Assembly (NCBI RefSeq): GCF_001050135.1
Contig: NZ_CP012040.1
Location: forward strand, 2,577,001 to 2,641,000
From: Cyclobacterium amurskyense
GTDB taxonomy: Bacteria > Bacteroidota > Bacteroidia > Cytophagales > Cyclobacteriaceae
Reading direction: 5' to 3'
DNA length: 64,000 bases
In this document: piece after piece, positions 53,026 to 60,788 of the stretch
Position numbering within the stretch: the stretch's first letter is position 1
Layout: each line of letters opens with the position of its first letter
Position numbers and translations under genes: made by a program
The notes under the pieces: generated by a model
The model's database searches: none
Told to the model about the DNA's origin: nothing
What the model saw: only the letters and a program-made list of their open reading frames with translations

Positions 53026-54021
53026 TTATTCTGCTAGCTTTACTACAGTCCTTCCTTTTAATTTTCCTTTAAGCATTAGCGCTATTTTTTCAGGCAACGC
53101 ATCAAGTGTTATTTCATCACAAGATGCCGTCAATTGTGAAGGTTTCCAATCTTTGGCCAATTTGTTCCAAACTTGCTCTCTGTAGCGCATAGGGTAATTC
53201 TGTGAATCGATCCCAATAAGCGAAATACCCCTTAAAATAAATGGGAAAACGGTCAAGCTTAGGTTAGGGGAGGCCACATTACCACAACAGGTGACGGCAC
53301 CCATAGAAGTTGTGGTTTTAATAATGTTCTCAAGGATAATGCCCCCTACGGTATCTATTCCGCCCGCACAAAGGGGTTTTAACAAAGGGCGTTTGTCTAA
53401 ATTTTCGAAATCAGCACGTAATATTATTTCATTTGCCCCTAATTCCATCAGGTAATCTTTTTCATGCTCTTTGCCAGTGATGGCCACAACAGTGTAACCC
53501 AATTTAGAAAGGATCGCCACACTCAATGCGCCAACTCCACCCGAAGCGCCAGAAACCATAATTTTGCCATCCTCGGGTTTCACCAATTCGGTGAGTCGCA
53601 ATACGGACATTCCAGCGGTTAAGCCTGCTGTCCCGTAAATCATTGCCTCTTTCATGCTCAGGTTTTCGGGTAACTTTACTGCCCATTCTGCAGGAACCCG
53701 AATGTATTCACTGAATCCCCCAGCCGTATTCATCCCGAGATCATAGCTGGTAACAATTACCCTATCCCCTTCACTAAAGCCAGCATTATCAGATTCAGCA
53801 ATAATACCTACAGCGTCAATGCCGGGTGTGTGAGGGAAATTTCTTGTAACCCCTTTATTTCCTGAAGCGGAAAGCGCATCCTTATAATTAAGGGAGGAGT
53901 AGGATACTTTGATTAGCAAATCACCCTTAGGTAGCGCTTCAATATTTCTTGTTTTAATGGATCCAATAAATTCACCATCCTTATCTTCAACAACAAAAGC
54001 CTTAAATTCTTGGTCATTCAT
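53026..54021 (-). CDS. YhdH/AcuI-type NADPH quinone / acrylyl-CoA reductase
   Basis: The protein has 331 residues in the zinc-free MDR family. It has a GroES-like N-terminal half (SYSSLNYKDALSASGNKG, PHTPGIDAVGI) and a Rossmann half with VSGASGGVGALSVAILSKLGY carrying the NADPH loop. The motif NYKDAL and the length are typical of YhdH/YhfP. These enzymes reduce quinones or acrylyl-CoA. It lies next to, but not with, the HxlR/NmrA pair, and is likely part of an electrophile or quinone response (inference from neighbours). Confidence 0.88.
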   Translation of the reverse strand: MNDQEFKAFVVEDKDGEFIGSIKTRNIEALPKGDLLIKVSYSSLNYKDALSASGNKGVTRNFPHTPGIDAVGIIAESDNAGFSEGDRVIVTSYDLGMNTAGGFSEYIRVPAEWAVKLPENLSMKEAMIYGTAGLTAGMSVLRLTELVKPEDGKIMVSGASGGVGALSVAILSKLGYTVVAITGKEHEKDYLMELGANEIILRADFENLDKRPLLKPLCAGGIDTVGGIILENIIKTTTSMGAVTCCGNVASPNLSLTVFPFILRGISLIGIDSQNYPMRYREQVWNKLAKDWKPSQLTASCDEITLDALPEKIALMLKGKLKGRTVVKLAE

Positions 54022-54276
54022 ATACTGCTTTTTTTAGTTTTTTGGAGTTAATAAAGTTTTGATATCGTATTTGATAAATAATTCTAAATCAGTTAGCGAC
54101 TAGGCGACTTGCATTTCCACAATTTGTGTGCCCTTAAGTTTAATTCCTATTATAAAAGCTACATTAACTCCTCCTTCTTGGCCTATTTACCCAAAGTTGG
54201 TGGTGGTAATACTGCTAATATAGGTTTTGTCTAAAGCGTTTAAAGGGGGATCTTATATGTCTTTAGCATAAAGTTT

Positions 54277-54654
54277 TTAAGCATTTACTTTTTCATATTG
54301 TTCTCTGGAGGCCTTAATGTCGCTCATATTATTGTTTGCCCATTCCGTTAAGGCTAAAAGGTGTGGCAGTAGTGATTTTCCTCTATGGGTCAATTCATAC
54401 TCTACCTTGGGTGGGATTTGGGGGAAGACGGTTCGCTTCACCAATCCATCCGATTCCAGAGACTTTAAGGTTACAGTAAGCATTTTTTGAGAAATTGTTC
54501 CAATGCATTTATGGATCTCGTTAAAGCGCAATACTTGCTCCTCTGCCAATAACAAAATTATTAGCATGGACCATTTATCACCTATCCTGTCTATTACATT
54601 TCGGACCGGACAATTTTCAATATTTTCGTTTTTTTCAAATATTTTTTTACCCAT
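54277..54654 (-). CDS. HxlR-family transcriptional regulator
   Basis: The protein has 125 residues. Cys17 in NCPVRNVIDRIGDKWSMLII is the conserved HxlR redox Cys region, followed by a winged helix with RFNEIHKCIGTISQKMLTVTLKSLESDGLV and the wing PKVEYELTHRGKSLLPHL. HxlR regulators sense quinones, aldehydes or disulphide stress. It is divergent from an NmrA-like oxidoreductase with a 160-bp gap containing repeated half-sites, and should repress that gene and itself. Confidence 0.93.
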   Translation of the reverse strand: MGKKIFEKNENIENCPVRNVIDRIGDKWSMLIILLLAEEQVLRFNEIHKCIGTISQKMLTVTLKSLESDGLVKRTVFPQIPPKVEYELTHRGKSLLPHLLALTEWANNNMSDIKASREQYEKVNA

Positions 54655-54674
54655 AACTAATTGATTTATTGCAT

Positions 54675-54762
54675 TACTTACCTTAAAGTAAGTATCCTAC
54701 TCGTACGTAAGTTATTGTTTAATAAATACTTACTATTTATCTTTGACTTACCAAAAGTAACT
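54675..54762. promoter_or_regulatory. Cluster of ACTTAC/GTAAGT half-sites in the divergent promoter
   Basis: Six half-sites occur in 88 bases: ACTTAC at 54676 and GTAAGT at 54688 (a near-perfect 20-bp palindrome, 54675-54694), GTAAGT at 54707, ACTTAC at 54728, and ACTTAC at 54746 facing GTAACT at 54757. They occupy most of the gap between HxlR and the NmrA-like gene, as expected for cooperative HxlR binding. Confidence 0.6.
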
Positions 54763-54814
54763 AGAATACTTTAGGTAATCAAAATAAATTGTGTTTAAAA
54801 TAAAACTTAAAAAG

Positions 54815-55660
54815 ATGAAAATAGCAGTAACAGGAGCATCAGGAAAGCTTGGACGTTTGGTAATTGAAGAATTGAAAGAAAGAACGTCGGCAGAAAATAT
54901 TGTGGCATTGGTTAGAAACCCACAAAAGGTTGCAGATTTAGGTGTGGAGGCACGGGAATTTGATTATGATCAAGCAGCGCAACAATCCACAACCTTAAAA
55001 GGGGTTGACAAACTTTTGTTGATCTCGGGAAATGAAATCGGGAAACGATTGCCCCAACATATCAATGTGATTGAAGCAGCCAAAAATGCTGGAATCAAGA
55101 CTATCGTTTACACAAGTTTGTTAAAGGCGGACAGTTCCACATTAGGTCTTGCGGGCGAGCATATTGGGACAGAAGAAGTATTGAAAAAATCAGGTATTCC
55201 TCATGTGATCCTTCGAAATGGTTGGTACACAGAGAATTATACAGAGTCGCTTCAGGCAGTAATTGGTTTAGGTACATTGTATGGAAGTTCTGGAGACGGG
55301 AAGATTTCTTCTGCTACCCGAGGAGATTATGCAGCAGCAGCGGCTACGGTTTTAACCTCAGAAGGTCAGGAAGGGAAAGTGTACGAACTTGCCGGTGACG
55401 AAGCTTTCACCATGAGTGATTACGCGGCTGAAATAAGTCGGCAAACCGGAAAAGACATCCCTTATGTAAATTTACCTGAGAGTGATTATGCTCAGGCACT
55501 AATAAAGAGTGGTTTACCAGAAGGCTTGGCCCAATTTCTAGCCTCAAGTCATGTTTCCACAGAAAAAGGAGATTTGTTCGATGATGGTCACCAACTTTCA
55601 AAATTGATTGGCCGACCAAGCACCTCTTTAAGCGAAGCCATTTCAGCTGCATTGGCTTAA
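54815..55660 (+). CDS. NmrA-like NAD(P)H quinone oxidoreductase (QOR2/YtfG type)
   Basis: ATG 54815 is chosen (281 residues) because the GTG at 54791 adds a non-conserved tail. The Rossmann start MKIAVTGASGKLGRLVIEEL carries the GxxGxxG site, followed by VALVRNPQKVADLG and a DYDQAAQ block. The middle contains RNGWYTENYTESL, as in QOR2. It reduces quinones using NADPH, and is probably derepressed by HxlR when quinones or electrophiles accumulate. A T-rich hairpin follows its stop. Confidence 0.88.
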   Translation: MKIAVTGASGKLGRLVIEELKERTSAENIVALVRNPQKVADLGVEAREFDYDQAAQQSTTLKGVDKLLLISGNEIGKRLPQHINVIEAAKNAGIKTIVYTSLLKADSSTLGLAGEHIGTEEVLKKSGIPHVILRNGWYTENYTESLQAVIGLGTLYGSSGDGKISSATRGDYAAAAATVLTSEGQEGKVYELAGDEAFTMSDYAAEISRQTGKDIPYVNLPESDYAQALIKSGLPEGLAQFLASSHVSTEKGDLFDDGHQLSKLIGRPSTSLSEAISAALA

Positions 55661-55680
55661 GTAAATTGAAGAAAATCAAG

Positions 55681-55721
55681 AAGGTTACAACTGCTGAAAG
55701 GCAAAGTTGTAACCTTTTTTT
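55681..55721 (+). terminator. Terminator after the NmrA-like gene
   Basis: AAGGTTACAACT (55681-55692) pairs perfectly with AGTTGTAACCTT (55705-55716) and a T-run follows. The minus-strand SDR gene ends 62 bp further on, so it may serve both directions. Confidence 0.85.
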
Positions 55722-55782
55722 ATTAGAATTTTTTTTTCTGGGAGTTAAAGAAAAATTGGGGGATTTATGATTTTTTATCCAA

Positions 55783-56535
55783 TCACCCTCTCCCTATATA
55801 TGGCATACCGTTGGCCATGATGGTCATAAAGGGGATATTGGCGGCAGGTGGGAGGCTGGCCATGTAGACGATGGCCCTGCCAATTTCATTGACGTCCATG
55901 GTGGGCTCTACTTTTCGGGATCCATCTGCTTGTAGGGTACCTTCTTCCATTTTTTTGGTCATGTCACTTTTGGCATTGCCAATGTCTATCTGACTGCAGG
56001 TAATGTTTTGATCTCTTCCATCAAGAATAGTGGATTGGGTCAGTCCTGTTACTGCATGTTTGCTTGCGGTATAAGCCACGGACATTGGCCTGGGAGCATG
56101 AGCGGAGATAGAGCCATTGTTGATGATGCGACCACCTTTTGGGCTTTGGGTCTTCATTAATTTAAAGGCTTGTTGGGTGCATAGAAATGCTCCTGTAAGG
56201 TTGGTATCGATCACCTTTTTCCAATCTTCATAACTCAAGTCTTCCAAAGGAACGGCTGGGACATTGATCCCTGCATTATTAAAAAGCAAGTCCAAACGTC
56301 CATACTTCTCCCGGACTTTATCAAACAAGGCATTCACACTTTCAGGTGATGTGATGTCGGAGGGGTAAATCAAAACATTGTCTTGGCCACAAATTTTGGC
56401 GGTTTCCTCCAATGTTTCTTTCCTTCTTCCGGTTAATATGAGTGTCCAATTGTCCTTGGCCAAGGCTTGGGCCACGGCCCTTCCTATACCTGAACCTGCT
56501 CCGGTGATTAGCGCAGTTTTTATCGTATTCTTCAT
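55783..56535 (-). CDS. SDR-family oxidoreductase in the sugar-acid operon
   Basis: The protein has 250 residues of the classical SDR family: TGAGSGIGRAVA for the NAD(P) site at 12-23, NNAGIN near 88-93, Ser in the NGSISAHAP strand, and the catalytic YTASK at about 155. The C-terminal part has a typical MASLPPAANIPFMTI substrate loop. It is the third gene of the GntP-DenD-SDR operon, 9 bp after denD, so it probably oxidises or reduces a sugar acid of the same route. The substrate is inferred only from context. Confidence 0.85.
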   Translation of the reverse strand: MKNTIKTALITGAGSGIGRAVAQALAKDNWTLILTGRRKETLEETAKICGQDNVLIYPSDITSPESVNALFDKVREKYGRLDLLFNNAGINVPAVPLEDLSYEDWKKVIDTNLTGAFLCTQQAFKLMKTQSPKGGRIINNGSISAHAPRPMSVAYTASKHAVTGLTQSTILDGRDQNITCSQIDIGNAKSDMTKKMEEGTLQADGSRKVEPTMDVNEIGRAIVYMASLPPAANIPFMTIMANGMPYIGRG

Positions 56536-56544
56536 AAATTGGGC

Positions 56545-57510
56545 TTATTTTTTGGGTACTTGTATGTGCTCTTCCTGAATATAATTAGAGATGATCTCTG
56601 TGGTATCTTTGTCAGCAGTGAAACCTAAAGCATCTGCCTTTTTGGTGTCAAAATTTGGAGGCCAGGTAAGCACAATGCTTTGAAGAAAGGCATCGGGTTC
56701 ATAAGAGATAAGGTCGGTTATGCCTTTATGCGTGACTTGCTCCAGGCTATCGATCATCTCTTGTACGCTTACAGTTATACCAGGAAGGTTAATCGTGCGG
56801 TCGTCTCCTATGTCTTTGGCGGGAAGCTTGGCGGCATGAATAAAATTACGGACCACTTGCTTGGGAGAGAGTATCCAAAAAGGGGATGAAGGAGCAACGG
56901 GGTAACTTGTTGGCTTGCCGTTTAAAGGTTCCCGAATGATGCTACTTAAAAAGGAAGAGGTAGCCGCATTTGGTTTTCCCGGCCTAACCGTGATAGTTGG
57001 GAGCCTTAGGCACCTGGCATCTACAAAACCACGTCGACTGAAATCATTCATTAGCAAATCTACCATGGCTTTCTGTGTACCATAGGAGCTTTTGGGTTTC
57101 GGTGCAGTTTCTTCGGTGAGTACTTGATTTACATCACCACCAAAGATTCCACAGGAACTAGCAAACACCACTTTTGGGCAATAAGCCAGTTCTCGACATT
57201 TCTCTAGCAGGTGCAGGGAACCGTATAAGTTGACACGCATTCCTAGGTCAAAGTTTTTTTCTGCTTCACCACTGACCACTGCTGCCAAGTGAAATATCAG
57301 TTCGGGCTCCTTTTCTAATAGCGGATCAATTAACGATGGGTCGCTAAAATCGCCTTCAATGCATTTAAATCCTGGGTTATTTTTGATGTTGTCCAAAAAG
57401 GCCTGGTCAACTAGCGTTATTTTTCCTTTGGATTCGGGGTGTTGTAGTAGCCATTCTGTAGCCAATCTGCTACCAATAAATCCGCCTCCTCCTATGATGA
57501 GTACATTCAT
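56545..57510 (-). CDS. denD: NAD-dependent epimerase/dehydrogenase, D-erythronate dehydrogenase (DenD)-like
   Basis: The start at 57510 gives 321 residues. It is an extended SDR with MNVLIIGGGGFIGSRLA for NAD binding, ASSCGIFGG and the catalytic YGTQK at about 155-159. Blocks SSFLSSIIREPLNG, PFWILSP and INLPGITVSVQEMI are those I associate with DenD. The enzyme oxidises D-erythronate to 2-oxo-tetronate. It lies 16 bp after a GntP-type permease and before an SDR. The kinase and aldolase (OtnK, OtnC, OtnI) that complete the known pathway are not in the window. Confidence 0.75.
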   Translation of the reverse strand: MNVLIIGGGGFIGSRLATEWLLQHPESKGKITLVDQAFLDNIKNNPGFKCIEGDFSDPSLIDPLLEKEPELIFHLAAVVSGEAEKNFDLGMRVNLYGSLHLLEKCRELAYCPKVVFASSCGIFGGDVNQVLTEETAPKPKSSYGTQKAMVDLLMNDFSRRGFVDARCLRLPTITVRPGKPNAATSSFLSSIIREPLNGKPTSYPVAPSSPFWILSPKQVVRNFIHAAKLPAKDIGDDRTINLPGITVSVQEMIDSLEQVTHKGITDLISYEPDAFLQSIVLTWPPNFDTKKADALGFTADKDTTEIISNYIQEEHIQVPKK

Positions 57511-57526
57511 GTATTTGGGTTTATGT

Positions 57527-58888
57527 TTAGACAAAAGGGAATATGTAGGAAAGCAACCAAACCTGCGCCATCCCTACCAATGAAATGCAAGCGAGCAGAA
57601 AGGTCCAGGTTTTGAGGGCCTCTTTTTCTGTTAGTCCGCTCATTCTTGCTACCACCCAAAAAGCGCTGTCATTCATCCAAGAAATAAACAGTGAACCAAA
57701 GCCCATGGCCATCAATAAGTAGACGGGGTGAAAACCCAGGGATTGACCATCTCCTATAAGTGCTGACATAATGGCCACGCTGGAAATCATCGCAACAGTT
57801 CCTGATCCCTGTGCAGTTTTTAATACCGCGGCTATCAGCCAGGCAAGGGGAATAAAATGTAGCGGAAAATTTTCTGTAGCCAATCTAATGGCCTCTCCAA
57901 TGCCACTATTATTGATCATGGCGCCATAAGCACCGCCAGCACTTGTGATAAGAATGATTATACCTCCTATTTCCAAAGGCTTGCCTACCTTAGTCCATAA
58001 TTCTCTGGAGGCCATTTTCTCAGATTTGGCCCACAAATACAAGGCTGCCCCTGCTCCTGCAGCCATGGCTAGATTTTTATTACCTAAGAAAACCAACCAT
58101 TCAGGAACGTGTCCGGTAATGGCCTGAACCATTGTTCCTGAACCTATCATCAGGATGGGTAAAACAATGGGAGCGAGTGCCCAGGTCAAGGATATTTCTG
58201 AAGCATCGCCTGTGTTTTCAGGCAATGCTATCCGGATGGGCACATCCATTTTTTCATTGATTCTTTTACCAATAAATAATACCAATATGGCGGGGATAAT
58301 CCCTAAAATCATTCCAGAAAGGATCACGGTTCCCAACTCTATTCCTAGGCTTTCGGCCATGATAAGTGGGCCTGGTGTAGGAGGGACTATACTATGGGTT
58401 ATGGCTGCACCACCTCCTATGGCAATTACATAAAGGATATAGTTTTTACCCGTTTTGAGGGCCAGGCTAATACCTAAGGGGATAAGTAAGAAAAAAACCG
58501 TATCTAAAAAAACCGGGATGGAAAGCAAAAAGGCCGCGATAAGCAGGGCCAAAGCAGCTTGTTTTTCACCTAGTTTATTTAATAATTGGGTTACGATTTT
58601 TTCTGCGGCACCGCTCTCCAGCATGGCAGTTCCTATAATGGCCGCCAGTGCAATCACCCAAGCTATTTTCCCTGCCATTACACCAAAAGCGATCATGGGT
58701 TCATCGAGTGCAGCAACAATGCCTTTGTTCTCCATAAGGTTTGGCGTCATAAGACCGACAAAAACAGCAGCCAGTACCAAAGCAACAAAAGGGTGAAACC
58801 TCAACCGGGAAACCAAAGCTACTACCAGTGCAATACTGGACAATAGAATGGCAAATGGCCAATAGTCAGCATGATAAATTGATTCCAT
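57527..58888 (-). CDS. GntP-family gluconate/sugar-acid permease
   Basis: The protein has 453 residues with about 12 membrane segments. GntP blocks are LRFHPFVALVLAAVFVGL near 30, IPVFLDTVFFLLIPLG and AITHSIVPPTPGPLIMAESLGIELG in the middle, and LKTAQGSGTVAMISSVAIM near 360, followed by FISWMNDSAFWVV. GntP proteins import gluconate, fructuronate or erythronate with protons. As the first gene of the operon with DenD and an SDR it probably imports a four-carbon sugar acid. Transcription starts from the gap before 58888. Confidence 0.9.
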   Translation of the reverse strand: MESIYHADYWPFAILLSSIALVVALVSRLRFHPFVALVLAAVFVGLMTPNLMENKGIVAALDEPMIAFGVMAGKIAWVIALAAIIGTAMLESGAAEKIVTQLLNKLGEKQAALALLIAAFLLSIPVFLDTVFFLLIPLGISLALKTGKNYILYVIAIGGGAAITHSIVPPTPGPLIMAESLGIELGTVILSGMILGIIPAILVLFIGKRINEKMDVPIRIALPENTGDASEISLTWALAPIVLPILMIGSGTMVQAITGHVPEWLVFLGNKNLAMAAGAGAALYLWAKSEKMASRELWTKVGKPLEIGGIIILITSAGGAYGAMINNSGIGEAIRLATENFPLHFIPLAWLIAAVLKTAQGSGTVAMISSVAIMSALIGDGQSLGFHPVYLLMAMGFGSLFISWMNDSAFWVVARMSGLTEKEALKTWTFLLACISLVGMAQVWLLSYIFPFV

Positions 58889-59059
58889 GCTTTAAATAAG
58901 GGAAAATATTCTGAAAACTAATGGCTAGGCATTTTAAAATCGATATTTTAATGGAAAGATTTTCATTTTTTGTATAAATGTAGTTTGTTTGCTCAATTCG
59001 GATGGTTTACATTAGGAAAAAATTATAGGTTTTATTTTAGATGTTTAGTTTTTGATTTG

Positions 59060-59782
59060 ATGAGAATGGACGAAGGTAAAGAGGAGGATAAAATAAGAAG
59101 GGCTTTTAAGGAAAAAGACTGGGCTGAAATTAAAAGTGCAGATTCCTGGGTAATTTTTAAAGTAATTAGTGAATTTGTTGAAGGTTTTGAAAAGCTTGCC
59201 AAAATTGGGCCTTGTGTTTCTATTTTTGGTTCTGCCAGAACAAGGTCAGACCACCATAATTTTCAGAAAGCTGAGGCCATTGCCGCAAAGCTTGTGAGGC
59301 ATGGTTATGGGGTAATAACCGGAGGTGGTCCAGGCATCATGGAAGCAGGAAATAGAGGTGCTCATTCAGAAAAAGGAAAGTCTGTAGGGTTAAATATTGT
59401 CTTGCCCTTTGAGCAATTTAATAATATATATATTGACCCGGACAAACTGCTTACCTTCGATTACTTTTTTGTCCGTAAGGTGATGTTTACCAAGTATTCT
59501 CAGGGATTTATCGTTTTGCCGGGAGGTTTTGGGACCATGGATGAATTGTTTGAAGCTTTGACCCTTATCCAAACCAAGAAGATCGGTCGTTTTCCAATAG
59601 TACTTGTTGGTAAGGCATATTGGGAAGGATTGATCGAATGGATCAAGACCACCATGTTAGAGTCCAACGCCAATATCAATAAGGAAGACCTAGATCTTTT
59701 TGTGCTTGTGGACTCTGCAGATGATGCAGTTGCAGCCATAGACGATTTTTATAACAAATACCTATTATCACCAAATTACTAA
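59060..59782 (+). CDS. LOG family protein (TIGR00730-type Rossmann fold)
   Basis: ATG 59060 is chosen (240 residues) because the earlier in-frame codon at 58970 adds an unlikely extension. The LOG motifs are present: VSIFGSARTRSDH, the GGGPGIMEAGNRGAH nucleotide loop and PGGFGTMDELFEAL. The family cleaves nucleoside monophosphates to release the base (cytokinin-activating in plants) or acts as a (p)ppGpp-binding hydrolase in bacteria. A lytic transglycosylase gene starts 4 bp after its stop with a TTG. Confidence 0.9.
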   Translation: MRMDEGKEEDKIRRAFKEKDWAEIKSADSWVIFKVISEFVEGFEKLAKIGPCVSIFGSARTRSDHHNFQKAEAIAAKLVRHGYGVITGGGPGIMEAGNRGAHSEKGKSVGLNIVLPFEQFNNIYIDPDKLLTFDYFFVRKVMFTKYSQGFIVLPGGFGTMDELFEALTLIQTKKIGRFPIVLVGKAYWEGLIEWIKTTMLESNANINKEDLDLFVLVDSADDAVAAIDDFYNKYLLSPNY

Positions 59783-59786
59783 GCCA

Positions 59787-60728
59787 TTGAAAAAGAAGCA
59801 TACTTATAATTTATACTTCCTTGTAGCGCTGCAATTTGTAATTATTGGCTATTTGCTATACCAAACCAAAGAGGAAAAACCTCAATTAAAAGTCAATGAT
59901 GGTGAAGCTGCTGAATTGCGTGAAGGAAAGGCAAGAAGCATTCCTCGTGTACGAATATTTGATCTTCCAGACAAGCCTGAGTTTGCTGGGGAAAAAGTTC
60001 CTATAGATCAACCTGATGTTTTTGAAAGGTATGAGAGGGAAATTTATGTCAATGCCTATTGGGAATCTAATGCCTTGCTGATGCTCAAAAGAGCAGGTAA
60101 ATATTTTCCTTTCATTGAACAGACCTTGAAGGAAAATGGTATTCCTGACGATTTTAAATATGTGGCGGTCATTGAATCAGGCTTATTAAATGTCACCTCC
60201 CCGGTGGGAGCCAAAGGTTTCTGGCAATTTATGAAAGGGACGGCTGGAGATTTCGGATTGCAAGTCAATCGGGATGTAGATGAAAGGTACCATTTCGAAA
60301 AATCAACAATAGCCGCCTGCAAATACATCCGGGCAGCCTATGGCAAATTTGGAAATTGGACCAGCGTAGCCGCAAGTTACAATATGGGTATGGCAGGAAT
60401 TGCCAGGCGTAAAAATCAGCAGCTCAGTCCTGATTATTACAATCTTTATCTTAATGAAGAAACCAGTAGATATATTTTTAGAATTCTTGCAATGAAAGAG
60501 ATTTTTGAAAACCAAGCGAAATATGGTTTCGAACTTCAAAATGACGATTTGTATTCCTTACCCCCACTTAGGGAAATAGAAGTGAGTGAAAGTATTGACA
60601 ATCTTGCATCTTGGGCAATTAAACAAAAGAGTAATTACAAGGAAGTAAAAATCTACAATCCTTGGCTAATTAACTCCAAACTTAATGTCAGAAAAGGACA
60701 AACTTATGTAATAAAATTGCCCTTGTAA
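59787..60728 (+). CDS. Membrane-anchored lytic transglycosylase (MltD/SLT type)
   Basis: The start is a TTG at 59787, 4 bp after the LOG stop; the next in-frame Met at about residue 99 would lose the membrane anchor (about 8-25). The protein has 313 residues. The SLT domain is clear: VAVIESGLLNVTSPVGAKGFWQFM with catalytic Glu130, AGDFGLQVNRDVDER, and ASYNMGMAGI near 210. The C-terminal part is LysM-like in spacing but has no clear LysM motif. It should cleave peptidoglycan with formation of 1,6-anhydroMurNAc ends. It may be translationally coupled to the LOG gene. Confidence 0.88.
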   Translation: MKKKHTYNLYFLVALQFVIIGYLLYQTKEEKPQLKVNDGEAAELREGKARSIPRVRIFDLPDKPEFAGEKVPIDQPDVFERYEREIYVNAYWESNALLMLKRAGKYFPFIEQTLKENGIPDDFKYVAVIESGLLNVTSPVGAKGFWQFMKGTAGDFGLQVNRDVDERYHFEKSTIAACKYIRAAYGKFGNWTSVAASYNMGMAGIARRKNQQLSPDYYNLYLNEETSRYIFRILAMKEIFENQAKYGFELQNDDLYSLPPLREIEVSESIDNLASWAIKQKSNYKEVKIYNPWLINSKLNVRKGQTYVIKLPL

Positions 60729-60788
60729 AAACCTTTTCTTAAAGAATTGGTTTTTATCCTTAACTTGAATGGAATAAAAACCTGTTAT

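Noticed and set aside
54791..54814. GTG start for the NmrA-like protein
   Set aside because: It would add eight non-conserved residues in the HxlR operator region; ATG 54815 begins directly with the conserved Rossmann strand.
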